A stretch of 45,171 nucleotides of DNA, taken from an uncultured Lachnospiraceae bacterium (GTDB lineage Bacteria; Bacillota; Clostridia; Lachnospirales; Lachnospiraceae). Below are positions 25,580 to 34,115 of the stretch, in pieces. Location of the stretch: assembly GCA_951800685.1 (NCBI GenBank), contig CATOJY010000028.1:1-45171 (forward strand). Direction: 5' to 3'. Every line of letters begins with the position of its first letter. Position 1 is the first letter of the stretch. The notes below the pieces were generated by a model. That model ran no database searches, was not told the DNA's origin, and saw only the letters and a program-made list of their open reading frames with translations. The translations under genes were made by a program, and so were the position numbers.

Positions 25580-26230
25580 ATGATAGAGAATATCAAACAG
25601 ATCGGTTTGTTTATGATCGTGGCACAGACATTTCTTCATTTTACTGCCGGACAGTCTTATGAAAAATATATCAAGATAATTACGAGTGTTATAGTATTAC
25701 TTCTGTTTGTCAGACCCTTTACTTCAGAACTTGGGAATACGGCAGAAAAATTGCAGAAAGAGATGAAACAGCTGACAGAGCAGATGGAGAATCATAGCAG
25801 TATGCAGCAAGATTTTTCGGGTATGGAATATGGAGTTGGAGGTGGGGCGATCCGGCAGATGGAAGAAGAAATAAAGAGAAATTTGAACAGAGAATGTATG
25901 TCGGGAGAATTTGAAGTAACAGATGTTATGTTTGAGTGGGAGGGAAGTATGGATTCCGTTACAGAAGGAGGGAATGAGCTGTGGCTCAGAGGAATCCAGA
26001 TTTTCCTGAGCAAGACACAGGAGCCTGATCGAAAGGATTTGTCCGGAATAGAAAATATCCAGATTGAGCGTGTTTCTGTGTCAGATTCATTAGAAGCTGG
26101 TGGAGAGGGGGAGAAGGAAGAAACAGAAAGTAACTTGGAGAGAAAGATACAAGAGTATCGCAGCCGATTTGCCCAAATCCTGGGAATAGGGGAAGAACAG
26201 GTGGAGGTGATATACAGTGGAAGAAGGTAA
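25580..26230 (+). CDS. spoIIIAF: Stage III sporulation protein AF
   Basis: A 216-residue protein with two N-terminal membrane helices (IKQIGLFMIVAQTFLHF and IITSVIVLLLFVRPF) and a soluble C-terminal domain, ending in the conserved ILGIGEEQVEVIY. This layout is diagnostic for SpoIIIAF. ATG25580, 14 bases after the spoIIIAE stop and behind GGGGGAG, is taken as start; the frame is open to 25553. The last bases overlap spoIIIAG. Confidence 0.9.
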   Translation: MIENIKQIGLFMIVAQTFLHFTAGQSYEKYIKIITSVIVLLLFVRPFTSELGNTAEKLQKEMKQLTEQMENHSSMQQDFSGMEYGVGGGAIRQMEEEIKRNLNRECMSGEFEVTDVMFEWEGSMDSVTEGGNELWLRGIQIFLSKTQEPDRKDLSGIENIQIERVSVSDSLEAGGEGEKEETESNLERKIQEYRSRFAQILGIGEEQVEVIYSGRR

Positions 26231-26828
26231 GAAGATCCTGCAAAAGTTCGTGGTTGGAAAGAAATTACAGAAAGACCAGTGGGTGATCATCGTACTAGTA
26301 GGCATTCTACTATGCGTAATTGCAATTCCGACAGAAAAAAAGGATTCAAAGTCCGATTTATCGAACATAATAAATGATACCATTGATAATCATATGACTT
26401 CTGCTACAGAAGATATAGCGCTGGACTATGTAAGTAGTTGGGAAGATAAGCTCGAACAGGCGCTTAGATATGTGGATGGTGTGGGAAAGGTCAGGGTTCT
26501 GATTACCTTGCGGCATTCTGAGCAGAAGATCGTGGAGAAGGATGGACCAGAGGAATATACAGATACACAGGAGGCAGATGCCGCTGGCGGAAGCCGCAGG
26601 GTCGGTGAGAGCAGGATTGAGAAGAGTACGATCTATACAGCGGATGAGCAGGGAAGAAATATACCCTATGTAGTTATGACGATACCGCCTGAGGTGGAGG
26701 GAGTTGTTGTAATTGCACAGATGACAGACAAGAAGAATGTACAGGAGAATATAATTGAAGCGATTCAGGTATTATTTGATATTGAAGCGAATAAGATAAA
26801 AATAGTAAAGATGAAAAATAATCAGTGA
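26217..26828 (+). CDS. spoIIIAG: Stage III sporulation protein AG
   Basis: A 203-residue single-pass protein (helix about residues 22-40, WVIIVLVGILLCVIAIP) with an extracytoplasmic ring-building motif domain (LEQALRYVDGVGKVRVLITL ... GVVVIAQMTD). SpoIIIAG forms a large ring in the intermembrane space of the SpoIIIA-SpoIIQ channel. GTG start at 26217 overlaps the end of spoIIIAF by 14 bases. The region ERKIVEKDGPEEYTD-like loop carries an insertion rich in charged residues. Confidence 0.93.
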   Translation: MEEGKKILQKFVVGKKLQKDQWVIIVLVGILLCVIAIPTEKKDSKSDLSNIINDTIDNHMTSATEDIALDYVSSWEDKLEQALRYVDGVGKVRVLITLRHSEQKIVEKDGPEEYTDTQEADAAGGSRRVGESRIEKSTIYTADEQGRNIPYVVMTIPPEVEGVVVIAQMTDKKNVQENIIEAIQVLFDIEANKIKIVKMKNNQ

Positions 26829-26841
26829 AGGGGAGAAAGAA

Positions 26842-27555
26842 TTGAAAAATATGATTAAGAAGAACCAGATGATGATCACGGCACTTGCGATTATGATCGC
26901 GGTGGCAGGCTACCTGAATTTTGCAGGTACTAAGGTAACAGACGAGGATCTTATGTCAGTCAATGGCGGGGTCGCCACAGATGATTTGGGTAATCTGACA
27001 TTGGATCAGAAGGAAACAGAGCATGCCGGACTGATGGATCTGTCTGAGGAGGATTTGGAGCAGGCATCCGGTGACATTGAGAGTCTTGACAGTGATGTGA
27101 CTATGGCAGTTAACGGCGGCATTGATGAGGAGCTGGCGGATGCACTGGCTGAGGAACAGATGGAAGATGTGCCTGGGGAAGCGGTTTTTACTTCCGGCAT
27201 GGTTTCGGAGATGTCAGGTGCTAAGATGCAGAAAGAACAGACCAGGGCACAGAATAAGGAAACTCTTCTGGAGATCATCAATAATGCTAATATCAGCGAT
27301 ACCCAGAAGCAGGAAGCCGTAAATAGTATGATCTCTATGACAGATATTGCAGAGAAAGAAACTGCAGCAGAGATCTTATTGGAAGCGAAGGGGTTTGAAG
27401 ATGCCATTGTCAGTATAGATGGAGACAATGTAGATGTAGTCGTCAATACAGAAGAGTTGACGGAGGCACAGCGCGCACAGATTGAGGATATTGTGATCCG
27501 TAAGACGGGAGTAAGTGCTGAATCAATCATTATTAGTACGGTGAATGCAAATTAA
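26842..27555 (+). CDS. spoIIIAH: Stage III sporulation protein AH
   Basis: A 237-residue single-pass protein that binds SpoIIQ across the forespore membranes. The N-terminal helix is MITALAIMIAVAGYLNFAG. A long acidic linker (about residues 40-125) is followed by the ring-building motif domain (EQTRAQNKETLLEIIN ... GFEDAIVSIDGDNVDVVVNTEELTEAQ). TTG26842 has GGGGAG six bases upstream; ATG26851 is the alternative. Last gene of the spoIIIA operon. Confidence 0.93.
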   Translation: MKNMIKKNQMMITALAIMIAVAGYLNFAGTKVTDEDLMSVNGGVATDDLGNLTLDQKETEHAGLMDLSEEDLEQASGDIESLDSDVTMAVNGGIDEELADALAEEQMEDVPGEAVFTSGMVSEMSGAKMQKEQTRAQNKETLLEIINNANISDTQKQEAVNSMISMTDIAEKETAAEILLEAKGFEDAIVSIDGDNVDVVVNTEELTEAQRAQIEDIVIRKTGVSAESIIISTVNAN

Positions 27556-27573
27556 GTGCATTCTCAGAGGTTT

Positions 27574-27693
27574 TATGATAGAATATATCCGTGTGACTTT
27601 TGGCAGACCTGCTGACAGGCAGACTGTGGAAATGCCGGCAAGACGGCCTCTGCCCACTGTACGCTGAAAGACTTGCGTGGCAACGGGCAGAGG
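27574..27693 (+). other. Structured leader between spoIIIAH and prfC
   Basis: This 221-base gap (27556-27776) has no gene. It starts with the promoter-like block TATGATAGAATATA (27574-27587). Hairpins follow: CCTG-ctga-CAGG (27608-27619), GCCG/CGGC near 27634-27647, and a long stem CCTCTGCCC (27647-27655) with GGGCAGAGG (27685-27693) that has an inner ACGC/GCGT pair. No T-run follows directly, so it is not a standard terminator. It may be a structured 5' leader of prfC or an operon-end hairpin. Confidence 0.4.
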
Positions 27694-27776
27694 GATTCTG
27701 TGATACAGTTCCTATTTTGTATGGCAGAGGGATTTACCGGTGGGGTCTAAGATATTGAATTTGGAGGATAAATTAC

Positions 27777-29369
27777 GTGGGTAATTACGCGGAAGAGATT
27801 AACAAGAGAAGAACTTTTGCGATCATATCGCATCCTGATGCGGGTAAGACAACGCTGACGGAAAAATTTCTGTTATATGGTGGGGCGATCAATCTGGCAG
27901 GAAGTGTGAAGGGGAAAGCGACTGCAAGACATGCAGTTTCCGACTGGATGGAAATTGAGAAAGAAAGGGGTATCTCAGTTACTTCATCGGTGCTGCAGTT
28001 TGAATATGGTGGATTTTGTATCAATATTCTGGACACACCGGGACATCAGGATTTCTCAGAAGATACGTACAGGACTTTGATGGCGGCAGATTCAGCAGTT
28101 ATGGTCATCGATGCATCCAAAGGAGTGGAAGCACAGACACGTAAGTTATTCAAAGTATGCGTCATGCGTCATATTCCGATCTTTACCTTTATCAATAAGA
28201 TGGACCGGGATGCCAACGATACTTTTGAACTGCTTGATGAGATCGAGAAGGAGCTGGGAATTGCAACTTGTCCGATTAACTGGCCGATTGGTTCAGGGAA
28301 AGGCTTTAAAGGAGTTTATGAGAGAGCAAGCAGGAGTGTTATCACTTATGCTGACACAGAAAAGGGCACGAAAGAGGGACATGCTACCCGGATTCCAATC
28401 GTGGATGAGAGCGTTTTGGAGGAAAAGATTGGGGAAGCATATAAGGCGCAGCTCATGGAGGAAATTGAGTTGTTGGATGGCGCCAGTGCAGAATATGATC
28501 TGGAGCAGATACAGGCGGGTGAATTGACGCCGGTATTCTTTGGATCAGCGCTTACGAATTTTGGTGTGGAGATTTTCTTACAGCATTTTCTGAAGATGAC
28601 TACGATACCACTTCCGCGTAGGGCAGATATTGGACTGATCGACCCTGTGGAGCATGAGTTTTCAGCATTTGTTTTTAAGATTCAGGCAAATATGAACAAG
28701 GCGCATCGTGACAGAGTGGCCTTTATGCGTATCTGTTCCGGCAGATTCGATGCCAGTGTGGAAGTGAAACATGTACAGGGCGGCAAGGTGATGAGACTTT
28801 CCCAGCCGCAGCAGATTATGGCAGATGAGCGGAAGATCTTAAGTGAGGCGTATGCGGGGGATATCATTGGAGTATTTGATCCGGGTATTTTTTCCATTGG
28901 TGATACGATTTGTATGCCGAAGGAACAGTTTGCATATGAGGGGATCCCTACTTTTGCACCGGAACATTTTGCAAGAGTACGGCAGATCGATACCATGAAA
29001 AGAAAACAGTTTGTGAAAGGTATTACACAGATCGCCCAGGAAGGCGCTATTCAGATTTTTCAGGAATTCAATACCGGCATGGAAGAGATTATTGTAGGGG
29101 TAGTTGGAGTGCTGCAGTTTGATGTTTTGAAATATCGCCTGGAGAATGAATACAATGTTGAGATCAAACTGGAGAATCTTCCTTATGAGCATATCCGATG
29201 GATTGAAAATAAGGAGATTGATCTGGATAAACTGACTGGAACATCGGATATGAAGAAGATCAGGGACTTGAAAGGAAATCCGCTGCTGCTGTTTGTCAAT
29301 CAGTGGAGTGTGGGAATGACACTGGATAGGAATGAAGGACTGATTCTGTCGGAATTTGGTCGTAATTAG
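27777..29369 (+). CDS. prfC: Peptide chain release factor 3
   Basis: A 530-residue translational GTPase that recycles RF1/RF2 after termination. G1 is SHPDAGKTT, switch II is DTPGHQDFSEDTYR, G4 is NKMD, and the RF3-specific opening (NKRRTFAIISHPDAGKTTLTEKFLLYGGAI) and closing (LFVNQWSVGMTLDRNEGLILSEFGRN) are intact. GTG27777 is the start, with GGAGG ten bases before. It sits between spoIIIAH and yqhY, an unusual place since those two are normally close neighbours in Clostridia. Confidence 0.96.
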   Translation: MGNYAEEINKRRTFAIISHPDAGKTTLTEKFLLYGGAINLAGSVKGKATARHAVSDWMEIEKERGISVTSSVLQFEYGGFCINILDTPGHQDFSEDTYRTLMAADSAVMVIDASKGVEAQTRKLFKVCVMRHIPIFTFINKMDRDANDTFELLDEIEKELGIATCPINWPIGSGKGFKGVYERASRSVITYADTEKGTKEGHATRIPIVDESVLEEKIGEAYKAQLMEEIELLDGASAEYDLEQIQAGELTPVFFGSALTNFGVEIFLQHFLKMTTIPLPRRADIGLIDPVEHEFSAFVFKIQANMNKAHRDRVAFMRICSGRFDASVEVKHVQGGKVMRLSQPQQIMADERKILSEAYAGDIIGVFDPGIFSIGDTICMPKEQFAYEGIPTFAPEHFARVRQIDTMKRKQFVKGITQIAQEGAIQIFQEFNTGMEEIIVGVVGVLQFDVLKYRLENEYNVEIKLENLPYEHIRWIENKEIDLDKLTGTSDMKKIRDLKGNPLLLFVNQWSVGMTLDRNEGLILSEFGRN

Positions 29370-29458
29370 TGGGTTGAAATGTTCCTGGTCTGACGCTGTA
29401 CCTGCCTGTATTTCTATATGTCGTGTGATAGAGGTGACTGTATTTGGAGGGTTTGCAT

Positions 29459-30631
29459 ATGAAAAGAACAGGTTTATTGTTGACTGGGATGGTGATTGTT
29501 ACAGGATGTCTTGCCTATGCATGTTGGACGTTACCTCATCAGGAACAGGAATCTTATAGACAGGAGGATGTGGGCGCACAGCAGGAGAAACAGGAACCTG
29601 CAGAGCAGGTAATCCAGCGGGAGAAAGAAGAGGGATATGCATACGGTAAGTTGTCTAAACAGGAGCAGGAATTGTATTTGGAGATCAGAGACGCACTGGT
29701 GCAATTTCAGGAAGACGTCAGGCTGTCAAGCTGCGATAAAGAAGAAATATCTCATGTTTTCCAGTGTGTGCTGAACGATCATCCAGAAATTTTCTATGTG
29801 GAAGGATATAACTACACAGAATATACACTGGGAGATATTCTGAAAAAGATTACATTTTCAGGATCTTACCGTTTCAATCAGACGGAAATAGCCGAAAAAC
29901 AAAAATTGATAGATAATTATGTAAATCAATGCCTGGCGGGGATGCCGGAAGATGCAGATGATTATACGAAAGTCAAATATATTTATGAATATTTGATTCA
30001 TTGTACGGAGTACGATGCAGAAGCAGAAGATAATCAAAACATATGTTCTGTTTTTATCGAAGGCAGATCAGTCTGTCAGGGATATGCCAAGGCGACCCAG
30101 TATCTTTTGAATGAGGCGGGTGTTTTTGCTACATTGGTGTTGGGACGAGTAGTGGGCGGGGAAGGACATGCATGGAATCTGGTGCAGGTTGATGGGCAGT
30201 ATTATTATGTGGATACGACATGGGGAGATGCTTCCTATCAGGCAGTAGGCGGTGCAGGATATCCGGGAGAGAAGATTCCAACGATCAATTATGACTATCT
30301 GTGTGTGCCTACAGAACAGATGAATCTGACTCATACGCTGGATAATGTAGTAGAGCTGCCAGAATGCAGCTCTATGGATGCAAACTATTATGTGCGGGAA
30401 GGATTTTTTTTCACAGAGTGGCAGGAAGAACAGGCGGAGAAGATCTTTCGGGAAGAATATGAGAAAGGCAGTGCTTATGTGACATTAAAGTGTGCAAATG
30501 ATGAAGTATACAGACAGATGCAGGAGGCTTTGATCGAAAGGCAGGAAGTTTTTCGCTATCTGGATTGTCCCGATGGGGTAGTATCTTATTCAGATAATGC
30601 GGAACAATATAGTATGAGTTTTTGGCTTTAG
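29459..30631 (+). CDS. Transglutaminase-like lipoprotein
   Basis: A 390-residue exported protein. The N-terminus is MKRTG, then a hydrophobic run and VTGC, which fits a lipobox with Cys17 as lipid-anchored residue. The core is a transglutaminase-like (papain-fold) domain: Cys206 in VCQGYAKA, His237 in GEGHAWN and Asp252 in YYVDTTWGD. Such proteins are often peptidases or cross-linkers of the cell envelope in Firmicutes; the actual reaction is unknown. ATG29459 is chosen because GGAGGG lies 8 to 10 bases upstream; the TTG at 29444 precedes that site. It follows prfC by about 90 bases. Confidence 0.85.
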   Translation: MKRTGLLLTGMVIVTGCLAYACWTLPHQEQESYRQEDVGAQQEKQEPAEQVIQREKEEGYAYGKLSKQEQELYLEIRDALVQFQEDVRLSSCDKEEISHVFQCVLNDHPEIFYVEGYNYTEYTLGDILKKITFSGSYRFNQTEIAEKQKLIDNYVNQCLAGMPEDADDYTKVKYIYEYLIHCTEYDAEAEDNQNICSVFIEGRSVCQGYAKATQYLLNEAGVFATLVLGRVVGGEGHAWNLVQVDGQYYYVDTTWGDASYQAVGGAGYPGEKIPTINYDYLCVPTEQMNLTHTLDNVVELPECSSMDANYYVREGFFFTEWQEEQAEKIFREEYEKGSAYVTLKCANDEVYRQMQEALIERQEVFRYLDCPDGVVSYSDNAEQYSMSFWL

Positions 30632-30662
30632 TGCGAATAACACTAGGCAAATATCATAAAAT

Positions 30663-30691
30663 TTGGTATACTTATTCAGAATAAATAATAT
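30663..30691 (+). promoter_or_regulatory. Putative sigma-A promoter of the yqhY-nusB operon
   Basis: TTGGTA (30663-30668) and TAATAT (30686-30691) have a 17-base spacer, about 100 bases before yqhY. The nested TATACT (30668-30673) is a less likely -10. Confidence 0.45.
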
Positions 30692-30793
30692 GTTTATGCG
30701 ATTGGCATTGTGAATGTGGCATGATGCTGTTGGAGAGAAAAGACTGGTTGATTTGTACCTTGCGGAGGCTGGCCCGCAAGTAGAGAGAAAGGC

Positions 30794-31192
30794 GTGGACA
30801 TTACTATGGAGCAGGAATTATCTAAGAATACTTACGTGTTACAGGAAGACGAGAAGATAGGTACGGTAAAGATTGCTGATGATGTGGTGGCAATGATCGC
30901 CGCGCTTGCAGCAACAGAAGTAGAAGGTGTTGCTGCAATGAACGGGAATATGGCGAATGAGCTCTTAAGCAGAGTGGGTGTGAAAGGTCTGGCGAAAGGG
31001 GTACGAGTAGAGATTTTTAACAAGAAGGTTAAGGTTGAACTTGCCATTGTCATGGAATATGGATTTAATATCCCAGCTACCTGTCAGCGCGCACAGGGTA
31101 AGGTGAAGAGTGCGATCGAGAATATGACAGGGCTGGAAGTGACAGATGTCAATATTCGTATAGCTGGAATCAATGTATCAAAAGATAAATAA
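30794..31192 (+). CDS. yqhY: Asp23/Gls24 family protein (YqhY)
   Basis: A 132-residue Asp23 (DUF322) domain protein. The conserved IADDVVAMIAALAATEVEGVAAMNG, the basic ring strand VRVEIFNKKVKVELAIVMEYGFNIP and the closing VNIRIAGI are present. YqhY is a cytoplasmic protein linked to acetyl-CoA carboxylase control in Bacillus, and yqhY-nusB is a conserved pair. GTG30794 is the start, with ATG30806 as alternative. The 15 bases before and over the GTG are identical to those of spoIVB. Confidence 0.9.
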   Translation: MDITMEQELSKNTYVLQEDEKIGTVKIADDVVAMIAALAATEVEGVAAMNGNMANELLSRVGVKGLAKGVRVEIFNKKVKVELAIVMEYGFNIPATCQRAQGKVKSAIENMTGLEVTDVNIRIAGINVSKDK

Positions 31193-31247
31193 AGAATACA
31201 GCGGGCAGAAGCAAACAGGTTTGGCCTGAATAGGACGAGGAATCAAT

Positions 31248-31643
31248 ATGAGCAGAAGAGAACTGCGGGAACAGATTTTTAAGCTGCTATTCCGTGTAGA
31301 ATTTAATAGCTTAGAAGATATGCCAGAACAGGAAGAACTTTTTTTCGAGCAGGAAGACGCTGCGCAGGGGAAAGATGCTGATTATATATCTGACAAGTAC
31401 AATAAAATATGTCAGATACTTTCTGAGATAGATGAGCTTCTGAACGAGAAGGCAGAAGGGTGGAACACAGCCCGGATGAGCAAAGTAGACTTGACGATCT
31501 TAAGGTTGGCAGTGTACGAGATCAAGTACGATGATGCAGTGCCTACCAGTGTTGCAATCAATGAAGCGGTAGAACTTGCCAAGAAGTTTGGGCAGAATGC
31601 ATCGTCTGGTTTTGTCAATGGCATTCTCGCGAAGTTTGCATAG
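31248..31643 (+). CDS. nusB: Transcription antitermination factor NusB
   Basis: A 131-residue all-helical RNA-binding protein that binds boxA with NusE/S10 for rRNA antitermination. SRRELREQIFKLLFRVEF at the start and the conserved VDLTILRLAVYEIKYDDAVPTSVAINEAVELAKKFG near the end are diagnostic. The length is normal. It lies 55 bases after yqhY and 16 bases before xseA. Confidence 0.95.
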   Translation: MSRRELREQIFKLLFRVEFNSLEDMPEQEELFFEQEDAAQGKDADYISDKYNKICQILSEIDELLNEKAEGWNTARMSKVDLTILRLAVYEIKYDDAVPTSVAINEAVELAKKFGQNASSGFVNGILAKFA

Positions 31644-31659
31644 GCGGCTGGGTGTTAAT

Positions 31660-32898
31660 ATGCAGAATGTATATACAGTTGCGCAGATTAATTCTTACAT
31701 TAAAAATATGTTCACGCAGGATTATATGTTGCAGTCAGTCATGGTCAAAGGCGAAGTAAGTAACTGCAAATACCATTCCTCTGGACATATTTATTTTACA
31801 TTAAAGGATGTAAAAGGGACCATAGCGTGTGTTATGTTTTCCTCAAACCGAATGGGCCTGTCCTTTAAGATGGCAGAAGGACAGCAGGTCATAGTAAGTG
31901 GCAGCGTTGATGTCTATGAGAGGGATGGTAAGTATCAACTGTATGCCAGGCAGATACAGCTCGATGGTGCAGGGGCACTGTATGAGAGATATGAAAGGAT
32001 GAAACTGGAATTAGAGGAACGGGGGATGTTTGCACCGCAATATAAGCAGCCGATTCCTAAATATATACGTACACTTGGTGTCGTGACGGCCGCTACAGGT
32101 GCGGCTGTGAGAGATATTATTAATATCTCTGGCAGGCGAAATCCTTATGTGCAGATCATTTTGTATCCGGCTATTGTACAGGGTGAGGCAGCACCCGCCA
32201 GTATCGTGAATGGAATACATGCCATGGAACGTATGGGAGTTGATACGATCATTGTTGGCAGGGGTGGTGGTTCCATTGAGGATCTGTGGGCTTTTAATGA
32301 GGAGATAGTTGCACAGGCGATTTTTGACTGTACGATTCCGATCATTTCTGCGGTAGGACATGAAACAGACACGACAATTGCTGATTTTGTAGCAGATCTT
32401 CGTGCACCGACCCCGTCAGCGGCGGCTGAATTAGCGGTTTATGATATAGAACAGCTGCAGGATAAACTTTCGGAGTATGTTTACACAATGCAGCATCTTT
32501 GCAGAAAGACGATCAGACAGTATAGGCAGTCAGTAGAGCAGTATACAATAAGAATGCATTATTTGAGTCCTCTTAATTCGATACGGAGCAAGAGAACACA
32601 AGCGCTATCTTTGGAAGAGCGTTTGCAGGGTCTGATGGAGGAGCGGCTGCGGGATAACCGCCATAAGCTGGCTCTTTATGTGGAGCAAATGAAAGGCTTG
32701 TCTCCACTTGACAAGCTGAGCCAGGGGTATGCTTATGTGTCAGATGAGCAGGACAGAACAGTCACTTCGGTCAAACAGGCAGCAGTGGGAGATCGTGTGG
32801 CAGTGCATGTAAAAGATGGCAGGTTTTTGGCAGAGATCGTTAGGAAAGAGTGTGCTGACCTGCTGCCAAAGGGAAAGGTAATTTATAGGGATGAATAA
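31660..32898 (+). CDS. xseA: Exodeoxyribonuclease VII large subunit
   Basis: A 412-residue catalytic subunit of exonuclease VII, which degrades single-stranded DNA. The N-terminal OB fold (VYTVAQINSYIKNMF ... GHIYFTLKD) is followed by the catalytic domain (VVTAATGAAVRDII, GRGGGSIEDLWAFNEE, SAVGHETDTTIADFVADLRAPTPSAAAE) and a coiled-coil C-terminus. ATG31660 is the true start by family comparison; the reading frame is open further upstream inside nusB. It overlaps xseB by eight bases. Confidence 0.95.
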   Translation: MQNVYTVAQINSYIKNMFTQDYMLQSVMVKGEVSNCKYHSSGHIYFTLKDVKGTIACVMFSSNRMGLSFKMAEGQQVIVSGSVDVYERDGKYQLYARQIQLDGAGALYERYERMKLELEERGMFAPQYKQPIPKYIRTLGVVTAATGAAVRDIINISGRRNPYVQIILYPAIVQGEAAPASIVNGIHAMERMGVDTIIVGRGGGSIEDLWAFNEEIVAQAIFDCTIPIISAVGHETDTTIADFVADLRAPTPSAAAELAVYDIEQLQDKLSEYVYTMQHLCRKTIRQYRQSVEQYTIRMHYLSPLNSIRSKRTQALSLEERLQGLMEERLRDNRHKLALYVEQMKGLSPLDKLSQGYAYVSDEQDRTVTSVKQAAVGDRVAVHVKDGRFLAEIVRKECADLLPKGKVIYRDE

Positions 32899-33115
32899 CA
32901 CAGAGCAGGAAAAGCAGGCGTTTTCTCTTGAGGAATCTTTTATGCAGATTGAGGAAGTGATCGCCCACCTTGAGACAGAAGAGATAACGCTTGAGGAATC
33001 TTTTCAGGAATATAACAGGGGTATGAAGTTGTTACAATACTGTAATGAGGCGATCGATCGAGTAGAGAAGAAGGTACTCCAGATCAATGAGAATGGTGGA
33101 TTAGATGAATTTTAA
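32891..33115 (+). CDS. xseB: Exodeoxyribonuclease VII small subunit
   Basis: A 74-residue protein of normal length, two helices with the family pattern SLEESFMQIEEVIAHLE and EESFQEYNRGMKLLQYCNEAIDRVEKKV. It binds XseA to form the active exonuclease. It overlaps xseA (eight bases) and ispA (11 bases), pointing to coupled translation. Confidence 0.95.
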   Translation: MNNTEQEKQAFSLEESFMQIEEVIAHLETEEITLEESFQEYNRGMKLLQYCNEAIDRVEKKVLQINENGGLDEF

Positions 33116-34070
33116 GGAAGAATTAGATCGAAAAACAAAAGGCGTGGAAGCAATCTTAAGAAGATACCTTCCACTGGAGGAAGGCTACCGAGGCAGAGTG
33201 GCGGAGGCGATGAATTATTCAATTCTGGCAGGGGGCAAACGCCTTCGGCCTTTGATCATGGCGGAGAGTGCGGCGCTGTTTGTGGATACTGCCAGTGTCT
33301 ATGAGGAGCAGGAGATACCAGAGCAGGAGCTGAAGGTGCAAGATGTTTTGACCAGGCAGGCATTGCCGTTGTTTATGACGGCATTGGAGATGATCCATAA
33401 CTATTCGCTGGTGCATGACGATCTTCCGGCGATGGACAACGATGAATACAGAAGAGGACGCAAGACAACACATGTTGTCTATGGGGAAGGAATGGCAGTT
33501 CTTGCGGGAGATGGACTTCTTAATTATGCTTTTGAGACGGCAGTGCGTGCCTTTGACAGCGCGGGAACTATGGAAGAATTTCGCAGAGTTGCAGAATCCA
33601 TGCGGATATTGGCCGGCAGAGCCGGAATCGATGGGATGATCGGAGGACAGTGTGCAGATCTGGAGGCGGAAAAGCCTGATACAGAGGTGACGGAGGACAT
33701 GCTTCTGTATATTCATGAACACAAGACTGCGGCGTTGATCCAGGCGGCAATGGCGATCGGTGCGATTCTGGCGGGAGCATCCAGGGAAGAGGTAGCCGCG
33801 CTGGAGAAATGTGCGTATAACATTGGCATTGCTTTTCAAATTCAGGATGATATTCTGGATGTAACAAGTTCTCTGGAAATACTTGGCAAACAGGTTGGAA
33901 GTGATGAGAAGAATCATAAACTTACCTATGTGGCGGTATATGGATTGGAAGAATCGAAGAGACAGGTGGAGAGATTGTCTGAGGAAGCGGTGCAGATACT
34001 GGCCTCGTTTCCACGAAGAAATTTATTTCTGGAAGAATTGGTGCAACAGTTGATCTACAGAGAGAAATAG
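33105..34070 (+). CDS. ispA: Farnesyl/geranyl diphosphate synthase
   Basis: A 321-residue polyprenyl synthase. The first Asp-rich motif is DDLPAMD (D105-D111), the DDx4D form of bacterial farnesyl diphosphate synthases, and the second is DDILD (D248-D252). GGKRLRP at 43-49 binds diphosphate. There is a short charged insertion (about residues 64-82) between helices. Together with dxs next door it feeds isoprenoid synthesis. Start ATG33105 overlaps xseB. Confidence 0.93.
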   Translation: MNFKEELDRKTKGVEAILRRYLPLEEGYRGRVAEAMNYSILAGGKRLRPLIMAESAALFVDTASVYEEQEIPEQELKVQDVLTRQALPLFMTALEMIHNYSLVHDDLPAMDNDEYRRGRKTTHVVYGEGMAVLAGDGLLNYAFETAVRAFDSAGTMEEFRRVAESMRILAGRAGIDGMIGGQCADLEAEKPDTEVTEDMLLYIHEHKTAALIQAAMAIGAILAGASREEVAALEKCAYNIGIAFQIQDDILDVTSSLEILGKQVGSDEKNHKLTYVAVYGLEESKRQVERLSEEAVQILASFPRRNLFLEELVQQLIYREK

Positions 34071-34115
34071 AGAAAATCGTGCGGCCTTTTTGGGTATTGC
34101 ATGATGGAGGGTATT

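Noticed and set aside
33219..33917. 232-codon minus-strand frame opposite ispA
   Set aside because: It lies entirely within ispA, which has both Asp-rich motifs intact; composition is typical of a shadow frame.
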